64,000 nucleotides of DNA from Nonomuraea gerenzanensis (GCF_020215645.1 NZ_CP084058.1:2356001-2420000); one strand, 5' to 3'. Numbered from the stretch's first letter, positions 8,112 to 17,103 are shown. Notes: a model not told the origin generated them from the sequence alone. Numbers and translations are program-made.

Positions 8112-8555
8112 ATGATCGATATCGGCAGGCTCCTCCCCTCCGACCGGAGCGCATGGGAGAGCTTGTTCCGCGCGTACATCGACTTCTACGAGCGCGTCGA
8201 ACCGGACGAGATGTACGAACGGGCATGGCAGGAATTCCAAGCGGACACCCGTTTGCACGCCCTGGGCGCCAGATTGGACGGCCAACTGGTCGGCATCACC
8301 CACTTCCTCACCCACGGGAGCACCTCCGCGCCCGACGCCGATGTCTGCTACCTGCAAGATCTGTTCACCGCTTCGGAGGTGCGGGGCAAGGGCGTGGGGC
8401 GCGCGTTGATCGCGGCTGTCTGCGACTGGGCGCGGGAGCGCGGCTGCTCGCGTGTGTACTGGAACACCCACGAGTCGAACAACACGGCACGACACCTGTA
8501 CGACAAAGTCGCGGAGAACCGCGGCTTCATCCGGTATCAGGTCGAATTGCCCTGA
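8112..8555 (+). CDS. GNAT-family N-acetyltransferase
   Basis: A 147-residue GNAT protein. Start ATG 8112 is preceded by GAGG with a 5-base spacer; the open frame to its left is repeat-derived and not coding. The acetyl-CoA loop is seen in DLFTASEVRGKGVGRALI (about residues 83-100), followed by VCDWARERGCSRVYW and the conserved NTHESNNTARHLYDK ending. Such enzymes acetylate amino groups on small molecules or proteins; the substrate is not predictable. It lies upstream of dapA on the same strand with its own candidate terminator, so it is probably a separate unit. Confidence 0.87.
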   Translation: MIDIGRLLPSDRSAWESLFRAYIDFYERVEPDEMYERAWQEFQADTRLHALGARLDGQLVGITHFLTHGSTSAPDADVCYLQDLFTASEVRGKGVGRALIAAVCDWARERGCSRVYWNTHESNNTARHLYDKVAENRGFIRYQVELP

Positions 8556-8562
8556 CGCCGGA

Positions 8563-8593
8563 CCCTCCCGGCCGAGCTTGATCGCCGAGAGGG
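8563..8593 (+). terminator. Candidate terminator after GNAT gene
   Basis: CCCTCCCGGC (8563-8572) pairs with GCCGAGAGGG (8584-8593), nine of ten positions, with an 11-base loop eight bases after the stop codon. No U-run, as is common in actinomycetes. Confidence 0.45.
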
Positions 8594-8885
8594 CGACCGC
8601 GCCGCACCGTGCGGCTGTCACGTCGCACAGGTGTTGTTCGTGTGACCTGGGCGACAGGAGATTCAGTCGCCCGGGCCATACGAGGCCTGTCTGACGCCGG
8701 GGAAGACCGCCTTTCCCCGGCGACGCTTCCCACGTCGGCTTGATCCACCCGGCTCGTGCGGGCCGATCCATGTGGTGTGGCCAGGCGTCCGGAAGCCCGG
8801 TGGGGGCGGGCAAAAGGCGGCTCCAGGCAGGCGAAGCGGGGTGGCGACGTCCAATGGATTTCTGAATCCAGGTAGCGTTCGCACT

Positions 8886-9803
8886 ATGGCATCGCCAACT
8901 GGAACCACCGACGCGCCCTTCGGCCGTATGCTGACCGCGATGGTCACGCCGTTCACCTCCGACGGCGAGGTCGATTATGTGGCTGTGCGACGTCTTGCCA
9001 CCTATCTGGTGGACGAGCAGCGCAATGACGGACTGATTGTCAACGGAACGACCGGAGAGTCGCCCACCACCTCTGACGAGGAGAAGCAGCGCATTGTCAG
9101 CGCCGTCCTCGATGCGGTCGGCGATCGCGCGACCGTGGTGGCCGGAGCAGGCACCAACGACACCCGTCACAGCGTGGAACTCGCGAAGCAGGCGGCTCGT
9201 GCCGGTGCGCACGGCCTGCTCGTGGTGACGCCTTACTACAACAAGCCTCCGCAGGAAGGGCTGTACCAGCATTTCACCGCCGTTGCCGACGCAACCGACC
9301 TGCCGGTGATGCTGTACGACATTCCCGGACGTAGCGGCGTACCGATCAAGACCGAGACCTTGCTCCGCCTGGCGCAGCACGAGCGCATCGTGGCCGTGAA
9401 GGACGCCAAGGGTGACCTGTTCGCCGCCAACCAGGTGATGACCGCGACCGATCTCGCCTTCTACTCCGGCGACGACCTGCTCAACCTGGCGTGGCTCTCG
9501 CTCGGCGCGGCCGGGTTCGTCAGCGTTGTCGGGCATGTGGTCGGTGCCGAGCTGGCACGCATGATCCACCTGCACAAGAACGGCGACGTCGCCCAGGCCC
9601 TGGCCGTGCACACACAGGTGGCCCCCGTGGTGGACGGGATCATGCTCCGCGCGGGCGGCGCGATCATGGCGAAGGCGGCGCTGAGCATGGTGGGGGTGCC
9701 GGTGGGTCCGGTACGGCTGCCGCTCGTGGACGCCACAGAGAAGCAAATCGCCGAGCTGCGTGCTTGCCTGGTAGCCGGCGGGGTGAAGTTGACAGACGCA
9801 TAG
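8886..9803 (+). CDS. dapA: 4-hydroxy-tetrahydrodipicolinate synthase
   Basis: DapA condenses pyruvate with aspartate semialdehyde, the first committed step of lysine and diaminopimelate (cell wall) synthesis in the cytosol. The protein has 305 residues, the normal size. NGTTGESPTT (53-62) is the conserved substrate loop, Tyr in LYDIPGRSG (about 143) assists catalysis and Lys in VAVKDAKGD (about 170) forms the Schiff base. The start at ATG 8886 gives the typical N-terminus; the frame is open further upstream but unlike the family. It is directly followed by rnj, an arrangement I recall from Streptomyces. Confidence 0.94.
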   Translation: MASPTGTTDAPFGRMLTAMVTPFTSDGEVDYVAVRRLATYLVDEQRNDGLIVNGTTGESPTTSDEEKQRIVSAVLDAVGDRATVVAGAGTNDTRHSVELAKQAARAGAHGLLVVTPYYNKPPQEGLYQHFTAVADATDLPVMLYDIPGRSGVPIKTETLLRLAQHERIVAVKDAKGDLFAANQVMTATDLAFYSGDDLLNLAWLSLGAAGFVSVVGHVVGAELARMIHLHKNGDVAQALAVHTQVAPVVDGIMLRAGGAIMAKAALSMVGVPVGPVRLPLVDATEKQIAELRACLVAGGVKLTDA

Positions 9804-9857
9804 GAACGGGGAGGAACCGGGAGTTTTGAGAACAAGATCTGACCGTGGGGGCCAGGC

Positions 9858-11543
9858 ATGAGCCATCCGCATCCTGAGCTTGGCCCCCCGCCGACGCTGC
9901 CTGAAGGCGGCCTGCGCATAGTCGCACTGGGCGGGTTGGGGGAAATCGGCAGGAACATGGCCGTCTTCGAATATGACGGTCGCCTGCTGGTCGTCGACTG
10001 CGGGGTACTGTTCCCCGAGCCGGACCAGCCGGGTGTCGATCTCATCCTGCCTGACTTCGAATACATTCGGGACCGGCTCGACGACGTCGAAGCCGTGGTG
10101 CTGACGCACGCCCACGAAGACCACATCGGGGCGGTGCCCTACCTTCTGCGCGAGCGGCGCAATATCCCGCTCATCGGCTCCAGGCTCACGCTTGCCCTGA
10201 TCGAGGCCAAGCTCACCGAGCACAGGATCCAACCGACCAAGGTCGAGGTCGTGGAGGGCGAACGGCACACGTTCGGGCCGTTCGACTGCGAGTTCCTCGC
10301 GGTCAACCACTCCATCCCGGACGCCTTGGCGGTCGCCATCCGGACGCCGGCGGGCATCGTCCTGCACACCGGTGACTTCCGCATGGACCAGCTGCCGAGC
10401 GACGGCCGCCTCACCGACCTCGGCGGCTTCGCCAGGCTCGGCACCGAGGGCGTCGACCTGCTGATGTCCGACTCCACCAACGCCGAGGTGCCGGGATTCG
10501 TCACCAGCGAGCGGGAGATCGGGCCGGTCATCGACGACGTGATCCGTACCTCCGAGCAGCGTGTCATCGTGGCGAGCTTCGCCTCCCACGTGCACCGCAT
10601 CCAGCAGGTCATGGACGCCGCGGCCAAGCACGGCCGCAAGGTGGCCCTCGTCGGCCGCTCCATGGTGCGGAACATGGGCGTGGCCCGAGATCTCGGCTAC
10701 CTCAAGGTGCCGCCGGACCTGATGGTCGACTCGCGCGACATCGAGGAGTGGCCGCCGCAGGACGTGGTGCTGATCTGCACCGGCTCCCAGGGCGAGCCGA
10801 TGGCGGCGCTGTCGAGGATGGCCAACCGCGACCATCCGATCCGCATCGCCGAGGGCGACACCGTGCTGCTGGCATCGTCGCTGGTGCCGGGCAACGAAAC
10901 CGCGGTCAACAAGGTCATCAACGGCCTGACCCGGTGGGGCGCCAGGGTGGTGCACAAGGGCAACGCCAAGGTGCACGTCTCGGGGCACGCGGCCGCGGGT
11001 GAGCTCCTGTACGTGCTCAACCTGACGCGTCCCTCGAACTTCATGCCCGTGCACGGCGAATGGCGGCACCTTCGGGCCCACGCCAAGCTGGCCGCCCTCA
11101 CCGGCGTGCCCGAGGACCACATAGTCATCGCCGAGGACGGCGTGGTGGTGGACCTGGTCGACGGTCGCGCTCGGATCGTCGGTGCGGTTCACGCCGGCTA
11201 TGTCTACGTCGACGGCTCGTCGGTGGGCGAGATCACCGACACCTCTCTCAAGGACCGCAGGATCCTTGGGGATGAGGGGTTCATCTCCGTGGTCGTCGTG
11301 GTCGACTCGAGCACGGGCAAGCTCACCGCCGGACCGGAGATTCACGCCCGCGGATCCGGCATCGATCCTGCCCAGTTCGACGAGTTCATCCCGCAGATCC
11401 AGCGTGCCCTCGAGGAGAAGGCCGCGGACGGTGTGGTGGACATGCAGGAGATCCGCCGGGTCGTACGTCGCACGGTGGGGCGCTGGGTGAGTGACACCTA
11501 CCGCCGCCGGCCGATGATCATCCCGGTGGTGCTCGAGGTCTGA
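9858..11543 (+). CDS. rnj: Ribonuclease J
   Basis: RNase J is a metallo-beta-lactamase/beta-CASP endo- and 5'-3' exoribonuclease for mRNA turnover and rRNA processing. The 561 residues match the family. The zinc motif HAHEDHIG is at about 83-90, with further ligands in AVNHSIPD and HTGDFR; the beta-CASP part includes SDSTNAEVPG and CTGSQGEPM; SGHAAAGEL and MPVHGEWRHL are typical C-terminal signatures. The start ATG 9858 follows a G-rich ribosome binding site 54 bp after dapA, so the two are probably cotranscribed. A strong hairpin follows the gene. Confidence 0.95.
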   Translation: MSHPHPELGPPPTLPEGGLRIVALGGLGEIGRNMAVFEYDGRLLVVDCGVLFPEPDQPGVDLILPDFEYIRDRLDDVEAVVLTHAHEDHIGAVPYLLRERRNIPLIGSRLTLALIEAKLTEHRIQPTKVEVVEGERHTFGPFDCEFLAVNHSIPDALAVAIRTPAGIVLHTGDFRMDQLPSDGRLTDLGGFARLGTEGVDLLMSDSTNAEVPGFVTSEREIGPVIDDVIRTSEQRVIVASFASHVHRIQQVMDAAAKHGRKVALVGRSMVRNMGVARDLGYLKVPPDLMVDSRDIEEWPPQDVVLICTGSQGEPMAALSRMANRDHPIRIAEGDTVLLASSLVPGNETAVNKVINGLTRWGARVVHKGNAKVHVSGHAAAGELLYVLNLTRPSNFMPVHGEWRHLRAHAKLAALTGVPEDHIVIAEDGVVVDLVDGRARIVGAVHAGYVYVDGSSVGEITDTSLKDRRILGDEGFISVVVVVDSSTGKLTAGPEIHARGSGIDPAQFDEFIPQIQRALEEKAADGVVDMQEIRRVVRRTVGRWVSDTYRRRPMIIPVVLEV

Positions 11544-11548
11544 GCGTC

Positions 11549-11594
11549 CTCCGGAGGGTACGGCAGGTGCTCTGGCCTGCCGTACCTGCGGAGG
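11549..11594 (+). terminator. Hairpin terminator after rnj
   Basis: GGTACGGCAGG (11557-11567) and CCTGCCGTACC (11576-11586) pair perfectly around an 8-base loop, and CCTCCG outside the left arm can extend the stem with its mate to 11594. It lies 14 bp after the rnj stop. No U-tract is seen. Confidence 0.75.
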
Positions 11595-11731
11595 TGGTTG
11601 TGGGGCTTGTGGCCTGCGATGGTTGGCGAGGACGGTCGATGATGTCCCTCGAGTCTGGGTGTAGGGCATGTTCGACGCGGAGGTGCTGGCTGGAGAGCAG
11701 ACGTCCGTTGCTGTGGCTTCTTCATGCACGG

Positions 11732-12508
11732 TCAGGCGTCCCTTCGGCGTAGTAGCCACATGGCGACGCACATCGGAACGCTCGCGTACGCGATCATGAC
11801 TGCGGCCGCCGCCGGCGGTGACAGGAGCGAGCCGTACACCGAGGTGGTGATGGTGTCGCCGGTGATCTCCCTAGGGAGGGCGCCGATCATGAGCGAACCC
11901 AGGCGTTCGCTCCACGGCTCGGGGATCCTGCCGATGATCATGGGAACCACGTAGACGAGGCCGACGATGATGGCCGTCGTGGCCGCCGCAGAGCGTACGA
12001 TCGCGCCGAGTCCGACGCCGAGCAGCGCGAACACCGGCACGGTGAGACTGAGCGCGATCAGCAGTGGCAACCGGTCGCTGAAGGCGGTGTTGTAGGCCCC
12101 GGAGAAGCGATCACCGAGCACACCACGGGCCACGAGATAGGTGCCGAAGACCGCCACCACACCGACGAGCAGGCCTAGGCCACCGATGACCATGGCTTTG
12201 GCGGCGAGGACGGGCCAGCGCCGGGGGACGAGGGCCAGGCTCGTTCTGATCAGACCCGTCGAGTACTCGGTTGTGATGGCCAGAGCGCCCAGGATGCCCA
12301 TGCAGAGCTGAGGGATGATCGTGAACACTTCTTCCAGGTCCGCGATCCTGGCTCGTGCCTGCTGCTCGGGCGAAGCGGTGTCATACATGCCGGCTGCTGC
12401 CGCAGCGAGGGCGAGGCCCAGGAAGACGGTGCCGAGACTGAGCCCGAGGACCAGGTAGGTTGAGCGGACCGAACGGATCTTCAGCCACTCGGAGGCGAGG
12501 ACGGTCAA
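11732..12508 (-). CDS. ABC-2 type transporter permease, copy 1
   Basis: An integral membrane subunit of an ABC-2 exporter, 258 residues, with about six membrane segments (for example YLVLGLSLGTVFLGLALAAA, PLLIALSLTVPVFALLGVG, TTAIIVGLVYVVPMIIG). It resembles the neighbouring permease at 12978-13742 throughout, including the opening SEWLKIRSVRSTY and the ending RRRDA. The start is probably TTG 12508 (reads MTVLASEW), with AAGGA nine bases upstream, because it aligns with the paralogue's start; the frame is open for another 144 codons upstream, but only through tandem-repeat DNA. It is separated from the other two exporter genes by 469 bp of repeats. Confidence 0.83.
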   Translation of the reverse strand: MTVLASEWLKIRSVRSTYLVLGLSLGTVFLGLALAAAAAGMYDTASPEQQARARIADLEEVFTIIPQLCMGILGALAITTEYSTGLIRTSLALVPRRWPVLAAKAMVIGGLGLLVGVVAVFGTYLVARGVLGDRFSGAYNTAFSDRLPLLIALSLTVPVFALLGVGLGAIVRSAAATTAIIVGLVYVVPMIIGRIPEPWSERLGSLMIGALPREITGDTITTSVYGSLLSPPAAAAVMIAYASVPMCVAMWLLRRRDA

Positions 12509-12633
12509 TTCCGAGTCCTTCCGGGCGATGGTTGTCTTGGATGAAATGCGGGTGCGGTCCAGTGAAGGCCGATGCCCTGCGTTCTTGCCTGTGGTGCTGA
12601 ATGTCGCATCAGCGGCCCTGTGGTGCAGGAATT
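12509..12633. other. Spacer with diverged 29-bp repeat copies
   Basis: Non-coding DNA that holds the ribosome binding site of the permease gene and at least two drifted copies of the CTGTGGTGC theme of the adjoining array. Confidence 0.5.
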
Positions 12634-12760
12634 CGCGTGAGCAGTTCTGTGGTGCGGGACGTCGCGTGAGCAGTTCTGTGGTGCGGGACGTCGCGTGAGC
12701 AGTTCTGTGGTGCGGGACGTCGCGTGAGCAGTTCTGTGGTGCGGGACGTCGCGTGAGCAG
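12634..12760. repeat. 29-bp tandem array, four perfect copies plus a partial one
   Basis: Four identical 29-base units, beginning CGCGTGAGCAGTTCTGTGGT, abut at 12634, 12663, 12692 and 12721, followed by an 11-base partial copy. There are no spacers between units, so it is not a CRISPR. It sits between the two permease genes of one exporter. Confidence 0.95.
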
Positions 12761-12828
12761 GTCGGATGCGGTTGGCATGGGCGCGGGGAGGGCTCTGCGG
12801 GCGTATCTGCCCATGCGGAGCCGCGATG

Positions 12829-12920
12829 TCCGGGCTGCCCTTGTGGAATGTGGGTGTTCGGGCTGCCCTTGAGGAGCGCGGGTCTCAGGCTGCCCTTGCG
12901 GAGAGCGGGTGTCCGGGCCT
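12829..12920. repeat. Degenerate tandem repeat of about 28 bp, three copies
   Basis: The theme CCGGGCTGCCCTTGxGGA recurs about every 28 bp three times with substitutions, close to but unrelated in sequence to the 29-bp array. Confidence 0.7.
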
Positions 12921-12977
12921 GGTGTCGTGGGGTGGTGCAAGGGCTGATGCGGGGGTGAGGTGCGGAGGCGCGTACGG

Positions 12978-13742
12978 TCATGCGTCTCTCCGCTTGAGCT
13001 CGTAGTAGCCGACGGCGAGGGCGACGAGCGGGTAGGTGAGGAGCACGCCCAGCGCGGCCCAGGGCGGCAGGAAACCGTCGCCCAGGCGGGAGGAGAGCCG
13101 CTGGTCTGCCATCTGCGGGACGAGGTTCGGAAAGAGGAACGTGGCGACGCGCGTGTTCCACGGCGCGGGCAGGTAGTTGGCCACGCCGGGGAGTACGAAC
13201 AGCAAGGTGACGACCGACATGATGGCGCCGGCTGTGGAGCGGACGGCGGCTCCGACGCCGAGGCCCACCAGTGCCAGTGCGGTCGCTGACAGGCCCGAGG
13301 CGAGCAGCGTCGGCAGGCCCTCGGTGAACGGAGTCTCGTTGAAGCCCAGGTGGCGGCCCTCGGCGATCAACCGGCTCGTTGCATACGTGAGTAGGAGGAT
13401 CGCGTTGGCGGCGACCAAGGTGGTCGCGCCGACAATGCCTGCCTTGGCCAGGAATAAGGTGCTGCGCTTCGGGACGGTGATCAGGGTAGTGCGGACCATG
13501 CCGGTGGCGTACTCGGAAGTGATCGTCAGCACTCCGAGCACCGCCAGACTCAGCTGGACGAGGGGCAGGAAGCCCTGCTCGGGGGCGGCTGCGCGAAGCG
13601 TGCCGCGCTCGTCGGCGAGGGCCGTCACATAGAGCGTCCACGCGATGCCCAGGAGCACCGTCAGTGTCGCTGCACCGATCGAGTGGTAGGTCGAGGTCAC
13701 TGAGCGGAGCTTCAGCCATTCGGAGGACAGGACCGCCTTCAT
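12978..13742 (-). CDS. ABC-2 type transporter permease, copy 2
   Basis: A 254-residue membrane permease, paralogue of the one at 11732-12508. The opening MKAVLSSEWLKLRSVTSTY is followed by about six membrane segments (ATLTVLLGIAWTLYVTAL, LVAANAILLLTYAT, IMSVVTLLFVLPGVA, GVLLTYPLVALAVGYY). Its ATG overlaps the stop of the upstream ATPase gene by four bases, so the two are translationally coupled. With the ATPase it should form an efflux complex; drug, bacteriocin or lipid export are all possible. Confidence 0.88.
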   Translation of the reverse strand: MKAVLSSEWLKLRSVTSTYHSIGAATLTVLLGIAWTLYVTALADERGTLRAAAPEQGFLPLVQLSLAVLGVLTITSEYATGMVRTTLITVPKRSTLFLAKAGIVGATTLVAANAILLLTYATSRLIAEGRHLGFNETPFTEGLPTLLASGLSATALALVGLGVGAAVRSTAGAIMSVVTLLFVLPGVANYLPAPWNTRVATFLFPNLVPQMADQRLSSRLGDGFLPPWAALGVLLTYPLVALAVGYYELKRRDA

Positions 13743-14458
13743 CTGGCCGCTCCGTACTGCACGCTGTCGGCGGTCAGAGCCAGGTAGGCGTCTTCGAGGG
13801 ATGGGTAACGGGCGGTCAGCTCGGCGACGGTGGACTCGGCGATCAGCTTGCCGCGGCCGACGATGACGATGCGCTCAGCGGTGAGGGCCATCTCGCTCAT
13901 GAGATGGCTGGAGAGCAGGACGGTGCGGCCCTCGGCGGCCAGGGAGCGCATGAGGTCGCGGATCCAGCGCACACCGTCGGGGTCGAGGCCGTTGACCGGT
14001 TCGTCGAACATCAGGATGCCGGGATCTCCGAGCAGCGCGGCCGCGATGCCCAGCCGCTGCTTCATGCCCAGGGAGAAACCACCCACTCGCTTACGCGCCA
14101 CGCCCGCCAGCCCGACCTGCTCCAGCACCTCGGTGACGCGCGCGGGGCCGATGTCGTTGGTGCGGGCCAGGCAGAGCAGGTGGTTGTAGGCACTGCGGCC
14201 GCCATGGACCGCGCTCGCGTCCAGGAGTGCACCTACCTCGTGCATCGGCCTGCGCAGTGTGGCGTATCGCCTGCCGTTGACCAGCGCCTGCCCCGACGTC
14301 GGCGAGTCGAGGCCCAGGACCAGGCGCATCGTGGTGGACTTGCCGGCGCCGTTGGGGCCGAGGAACCCGGTCACGTGGCCCGGCTCGACCTTGAAGGTGA
14401 GACCGTCCACGGCCAGGGTGGCGCCGTAGCGCTTGGTGAGGTGGTGGAGTTCGATCAC
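13739..14458 (-). CDS. ABC-2 exporter ATP-binding protein
   Basis: The cytoplasmic ATPase of the exporter. Walker A is GPNGAGKST, the signature loop FSLGMKQRLGIA, Walker B GILMFDEPVNGLDPDG and the switch histidine SSHLMSE, all intact, so it should hydrolyse ATP. GTG 14458 gives the usual opening VIELHHLTKRYG; GTG 14503 would add 15 residues without family support. Neither start has a clear ribosome binding site, so the mRNA may be leaderless. It is first in the operon and divergent from the two-component genes at 14572, which probably regulate it. Confidence 0.88.
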   Translation of the reverse strand: MIELHHLTKRYGATLAVDGLTFKVEPGHVTGFLGPNGAGKSTTMRLVLGLDSPTSGQALVNGRRYATLRRPMHEVGALLDASAVHGGRSAYNHLLCLARTNDIGPARVTEVLEQVGLAGVARKRVGGFSLGMKQRLGIAAALLGDPGILMFDEPVNGLDPDGVRWIRDLMRSLAAEGRTVLLSSHLMSEMALTAERIVIVGRGKLIAESTVAELTARYPSLEDAYLALTADSVQYGAAR

Positions 14459-14571
14459 GTCGTAAAGGATGCGGGGTGGCCGGGCCGCGGCGCGTCGGAC
14501 CACGGTCCGAACTTCAAGGTCAGACCCTGGGTTGACGTGCGCAGCCCGCCTCAGCGGCTACGGTTCAACGC

Positions 14572-15900
14572 GTGAACGACACGCACCCCTTCTACGCCAG
14601 GCGCATGAGCCGTCGTCAGTTGGTCATGCTCGATGCGGTGGTGGGGGCGTGCGCGGCGTTCATCTTCTTCACCGTGACGGTTCATGCCGAGGCGCTGTCA
14701 CCATGGATGCGGCTCGCTCTCCCCGCCGGCCTGGGCCTTCCGCTGGCACTGCGCAGGCTCTGGCCCCTGCCCGTCTTCTGCTTCACGCTGGTGATCGCCG
14801 TCTACGCTGCGCTGTCGGGCGTCTCAGGGCTCGTGTACCTCGCGCCCGCGTACGTTCTCTACATCGTCGCGCTGTCCGACAGGCTCGGCCCCGCGGTCCC
14901 GACGTCGGCCATCGCGGTGGTGAGCCTGATGACCATCGTCGGCATGACGGTGGCGGGGACGCCTCGCGACCGGGCCCCCGACTGGCTGCTGCACCTCGAT
15001 CAGCCGCTGCTGGGGATAGCTGCGCTGGGAGGGGCGTGGACGATCGGCCGGGCCGTACAGGAGCGAAGATCCTTCGCCGCACGTGACGCGGAGCGGATGG
15101 CGGCGCAGGCGGTGGCGGAGGAGCGGCTGAGGATCGCTCGCGAGCTGCATGACGTGGTCACGCACAGCGTAGGGCTGATCGCGGTCAAGGCCGGGGTCGC
15201 CAACCATGTCATGGCGACCAAACCGGAGGAGGCGCACGACGCGTTGCGCGTCATCGAGACCGCCAGCCGGAGCGCCCTGGTCGAGATGCGGCACCTGCTC
15301 GGGGTGCTCAGGTCGACGTCGGTGCCCGACCGTGTGCCCACTCCCGGCCTGGCGGGGATCCAGGGGCTGGTGCGCCAGGCCCGGCTGGCCGGGGTGGAGG
15401 TAGAGCTCGACCTGCGTGTCGAGAGGGAGAGAGCCGAGGCCGCACCGCCGGACAGAGCGGCGGGAGGAGATACGAGGATCTTCTGGGAAGACGCGGCACG
15501 GGAACGGGCGGAAGCCTTGCGAGGAGGAGTGCCGTCGCGTGAAGAGGTGCCGCGAGGGGACGCGGCGGTGTGGCAAAGGGAGGAAGGAGTCTGGGAGCGG
15601 CTGCCTGGTGGTGTCGGGTTGGCTGCGTATCGCATCGTGCAGGAGGCGCTCACCAATGTGGTCAAGCACGCCGCGCCGACCCGTTGCCGTGTGTCCGCTG
15701 TGGTCAAGAGTGAGGAGGTACGGATCGAGGTGGTCGATGAAGGGCCGGGATGGCGAACGTTGCCTGGTGAAGGGGCTGGGCACGGTCTGATAGGCATGCG
15801 GGAACGGGTCATGATGTACGGCGGGACGTTCGAGGCCGGCAGCCTGCCTGGGCGAGGGTTTCGGGTGTTCGCGACGTTGCCTTATGAGGAGGTCTCATGA
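14572..15900 (+). CDS. NarL/DesK-type sensor histidine kinase
   Basis: A membrane sensor kinase of 442 residues. About five membrane helices lie within residues 15-165, the dimerisation/phosphoacceptor helix (HisKA_3) has its His in ARELHDVVTHSVG (about 193), and the ATPase domain has an N-box in EALTNVVKHAAP (about 360) and the glycine loops GPGW and GAGHGLIGMRERV. An insertion of about 60 residues, rich in Glu, Arg and Ala, separates the two catalytic domains (roughly 285-345) and looks unlike the rest. The start is GTG 14572. It is coupled to its response regulator by a four-base overlap and divergent from the ABC-2 exporter. Confidence 0.9.
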   Translation: MNDTHPFYARRMSRRQLVMLDAVVGACAAFIFFTVTVHAEALSPWMRLALPAGLGLPLALRRLWPLPVFCFTLVIAVYAALSGVSGLVYLAPAYVLYIVALSDRLGPAVPTSAIAVVSLMTIVGMTVAGTPRDRAPDWLLHLDQPLLGIAALGGAWTIGRAVQERRSFAARDAERMAAQAVAEERLRIARELHDVVTHSVGLIAVKAGVANHVMATKPEEAHDALRVIETASRSALVEMRHLLGVLRSTSVPDRVPTPGLAGIQGLVRQARLAGVEVELDLRVERERAEAAPPDRAAGGDTRIFWEDAARERAEALRGGVPSREEVPRGDAAVWQREEGVWERLPGGVGLAAYRIVQEALTNVVKHAAPTRCRVSAVVKSEEVRIEVVDEGPGWRTLPGEGAGHGLIGMRERVMMYGGTFEAGSLPGRGFRVFATLPYEEVS

Positions 15901-16538
15901 TCCGTGTGGTCATCGCCGACGATCAGGCGTTGCTCAGGGGGAGCTTCAAAGTACTGGTCGACTCCGAGCCTGATCTGGAGGTGGTGGGGGAGGCGGCGAC
16001 CGGGGCCGAGGCTGTCGACGTCGTGCTGGAACGGCGGCCGGACGTCGTGCTCATGGACGTGCGAATGCCGGATATGGATGGAATCGAAGCCACTCGCCGG
16101 ATCAGGGATGTGGCCCGCGTTCTCGTGGTGACGATGTTCGACCTCGACGCTTATGTTTATGATGCGCTCAGGGCCGGCGCGAGTGGGTTTTTGCTGAAGG
16201 ATACGCCGCCTGCTGATTTGCTCGCTGCTGTACGGGTGGTCGCGGCAGGAGAGGCGCTGCTGGCGCCTACGGTAACGCGTAGGTTGATCGAGGAGTTCAC
16301 GCGTACTCCCGTGCTGCCTCAAGTCAAGGGCTTGGAGGGCGTTACGGAGCGGGAGCGGGAAGTGTTGTTGTTAATTGCGCGAGGCATGTCCAATCGGGAG
16401 ATCGCGGCTCACCTGCAGGTCAGCCTGGCTACGGTGAAGACGCACATCACGCGACTGCTGTCCAAGCTCGAGGCCCGGGATCGCGCTCAGCTGGTGATTG
16501 CGGCATACGAGAGCGGACTGGTTTCGGCTGCCGCGTGA
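15897..16538 (+). CDS. NarL/LuxR-type response regulator
   Basis: A 213-residue regulator. The receiver domain shows the acidic pair D8-D9, phosphoacceptor D54 in LMDVRMPDMDG and Lys in FLLKDTPPADLL; the LuxR helix-turn-helix at about 145-205 reads LTEREREVLLLIARGMSNREIAAHL-type signatures (VTEREREVLLLIARG, SLATVKTHITRLLSKL). It is activated by the kinase encoded immediately upstream and probably controls the divergent exporter operon. Confidence 0.93.
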   Translation: MIRVVIADDQALLRGSFKVLVDSEPDLEVVGEAATGAEAVDVVLERRPDVVLMDVRMPDMDGIEATRRIRDVARVLVVTMFDLDAYVYDALRAGASGFLLKDTPPADLLAAVRVVAAGEALLAPTVTRRLIEEFTRTPVLPQVKGLEGVTEREREVLLLIARGMSNREIAAHLQVSLATVKTHITRLLSKLEARDRAQLVIAAYESGLVSAAA

Positions 16539-16593
16539 TGGCGCTCAGATCAATTTGCTGCCGGCTGGCCAGGTGTTAGAGTGTGTATCGAAC

Positions 16594-17103
16594 CTAGAGC
16601 GTTTGTGAAAGCCAATCCAAGTGTGCTCCGCCGAACGGTCCTTTTCTCTCGCCTACTGCGTCGAGTAGCCAGTGTGCGGTTTCTTCCGCTTGTGTGACCA
16701 AGTCGGGTGGATAACGTAGCAGGATTTGATGTTCTGCGAATTCGTCTACATCGTCTAGGATGAGTCGCCCATCTCTCATGCGAATCACGTCCAGGTCGAG
16801 GTCGAGCATGGTGACCTCACCGTCGTTCCATTCCGGAATGGTCGTGACGTCGACGTAGATTTCGCTTTTGTGGGGCGGGGTGTTGAAGGATGCCGTCCAC
16901 CAGGCGTCCCGGGGGAACAGCATGATGGCGGTTGTCTCCCACGTTACGGGCGGGCCTTCGCCCTTCCGGGCGATCGTCCCACCTGGGACTTCGGCCCAAA
17001 GGCCGTGCTCGTCCTCGCCTAGTAGCCGAGCGGGGTGGTTCCAATGCAATGCGCCGCCGTATTTTCTGAAGACGATTCGCACATCGGTCATATGTAGAGA
17101 CAT
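16594..17103 (-). CDS. DUF402-family protein
   Basis: A 169-residue cytoplasmic protein that resembles the DUF402 (FomD-like) family: RKYGGALHWNHPARLLGED, WWTASFN, YVDVTTIPEW and DLDLDVIRMRDGRLILDDVDEF are the characteristic stretches. Some relatives hydrolyse nucleoside di- or triphosphates or nucleotide-linked intermediates; whether this one does is unknown. ATG 17103 and ATG 17091 are both possible starts, with no strong ribosome binding site. It faces the response regulator gene and is probably monocistronic. Confidence 0.75.
   Translation of the reverse strand: MSLHMTDVRIVFRKYGGALHWNHPARLLGEDEHGLWAEVPGGTIARKGEGPPVTWETTAIMLFPRDAWWTASFNTPPHKSEIYVDVTTIPEWNDGEVTMLDLDLDVIRMRDGRLILDDVDEFAEHQILLRYPPDLVTQAEETAHWLLDAVGERKGPFGGAHLDWLSQTL

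Noticed and set aside
7203..8555. GNAT protein with a 300-residue N-terminal extension
   Set aside because: The extension is the translation of the 19-bp array; the good start is ATG 8112.
7950..11771. A 1273-codon open frame antisense to dapA and rnj
   Set aside because: It is the shadow of two well-supported genes in high-GC DNA; it has no domain and is rich in His, Arg, Asp and Val as expected for an antisense frame.
12634..12760. CRISPR array suspected from 29-bp repeats
   Set aside because: The copies abut without spacers and there are no cas genes; it is a simple tandem repeat.
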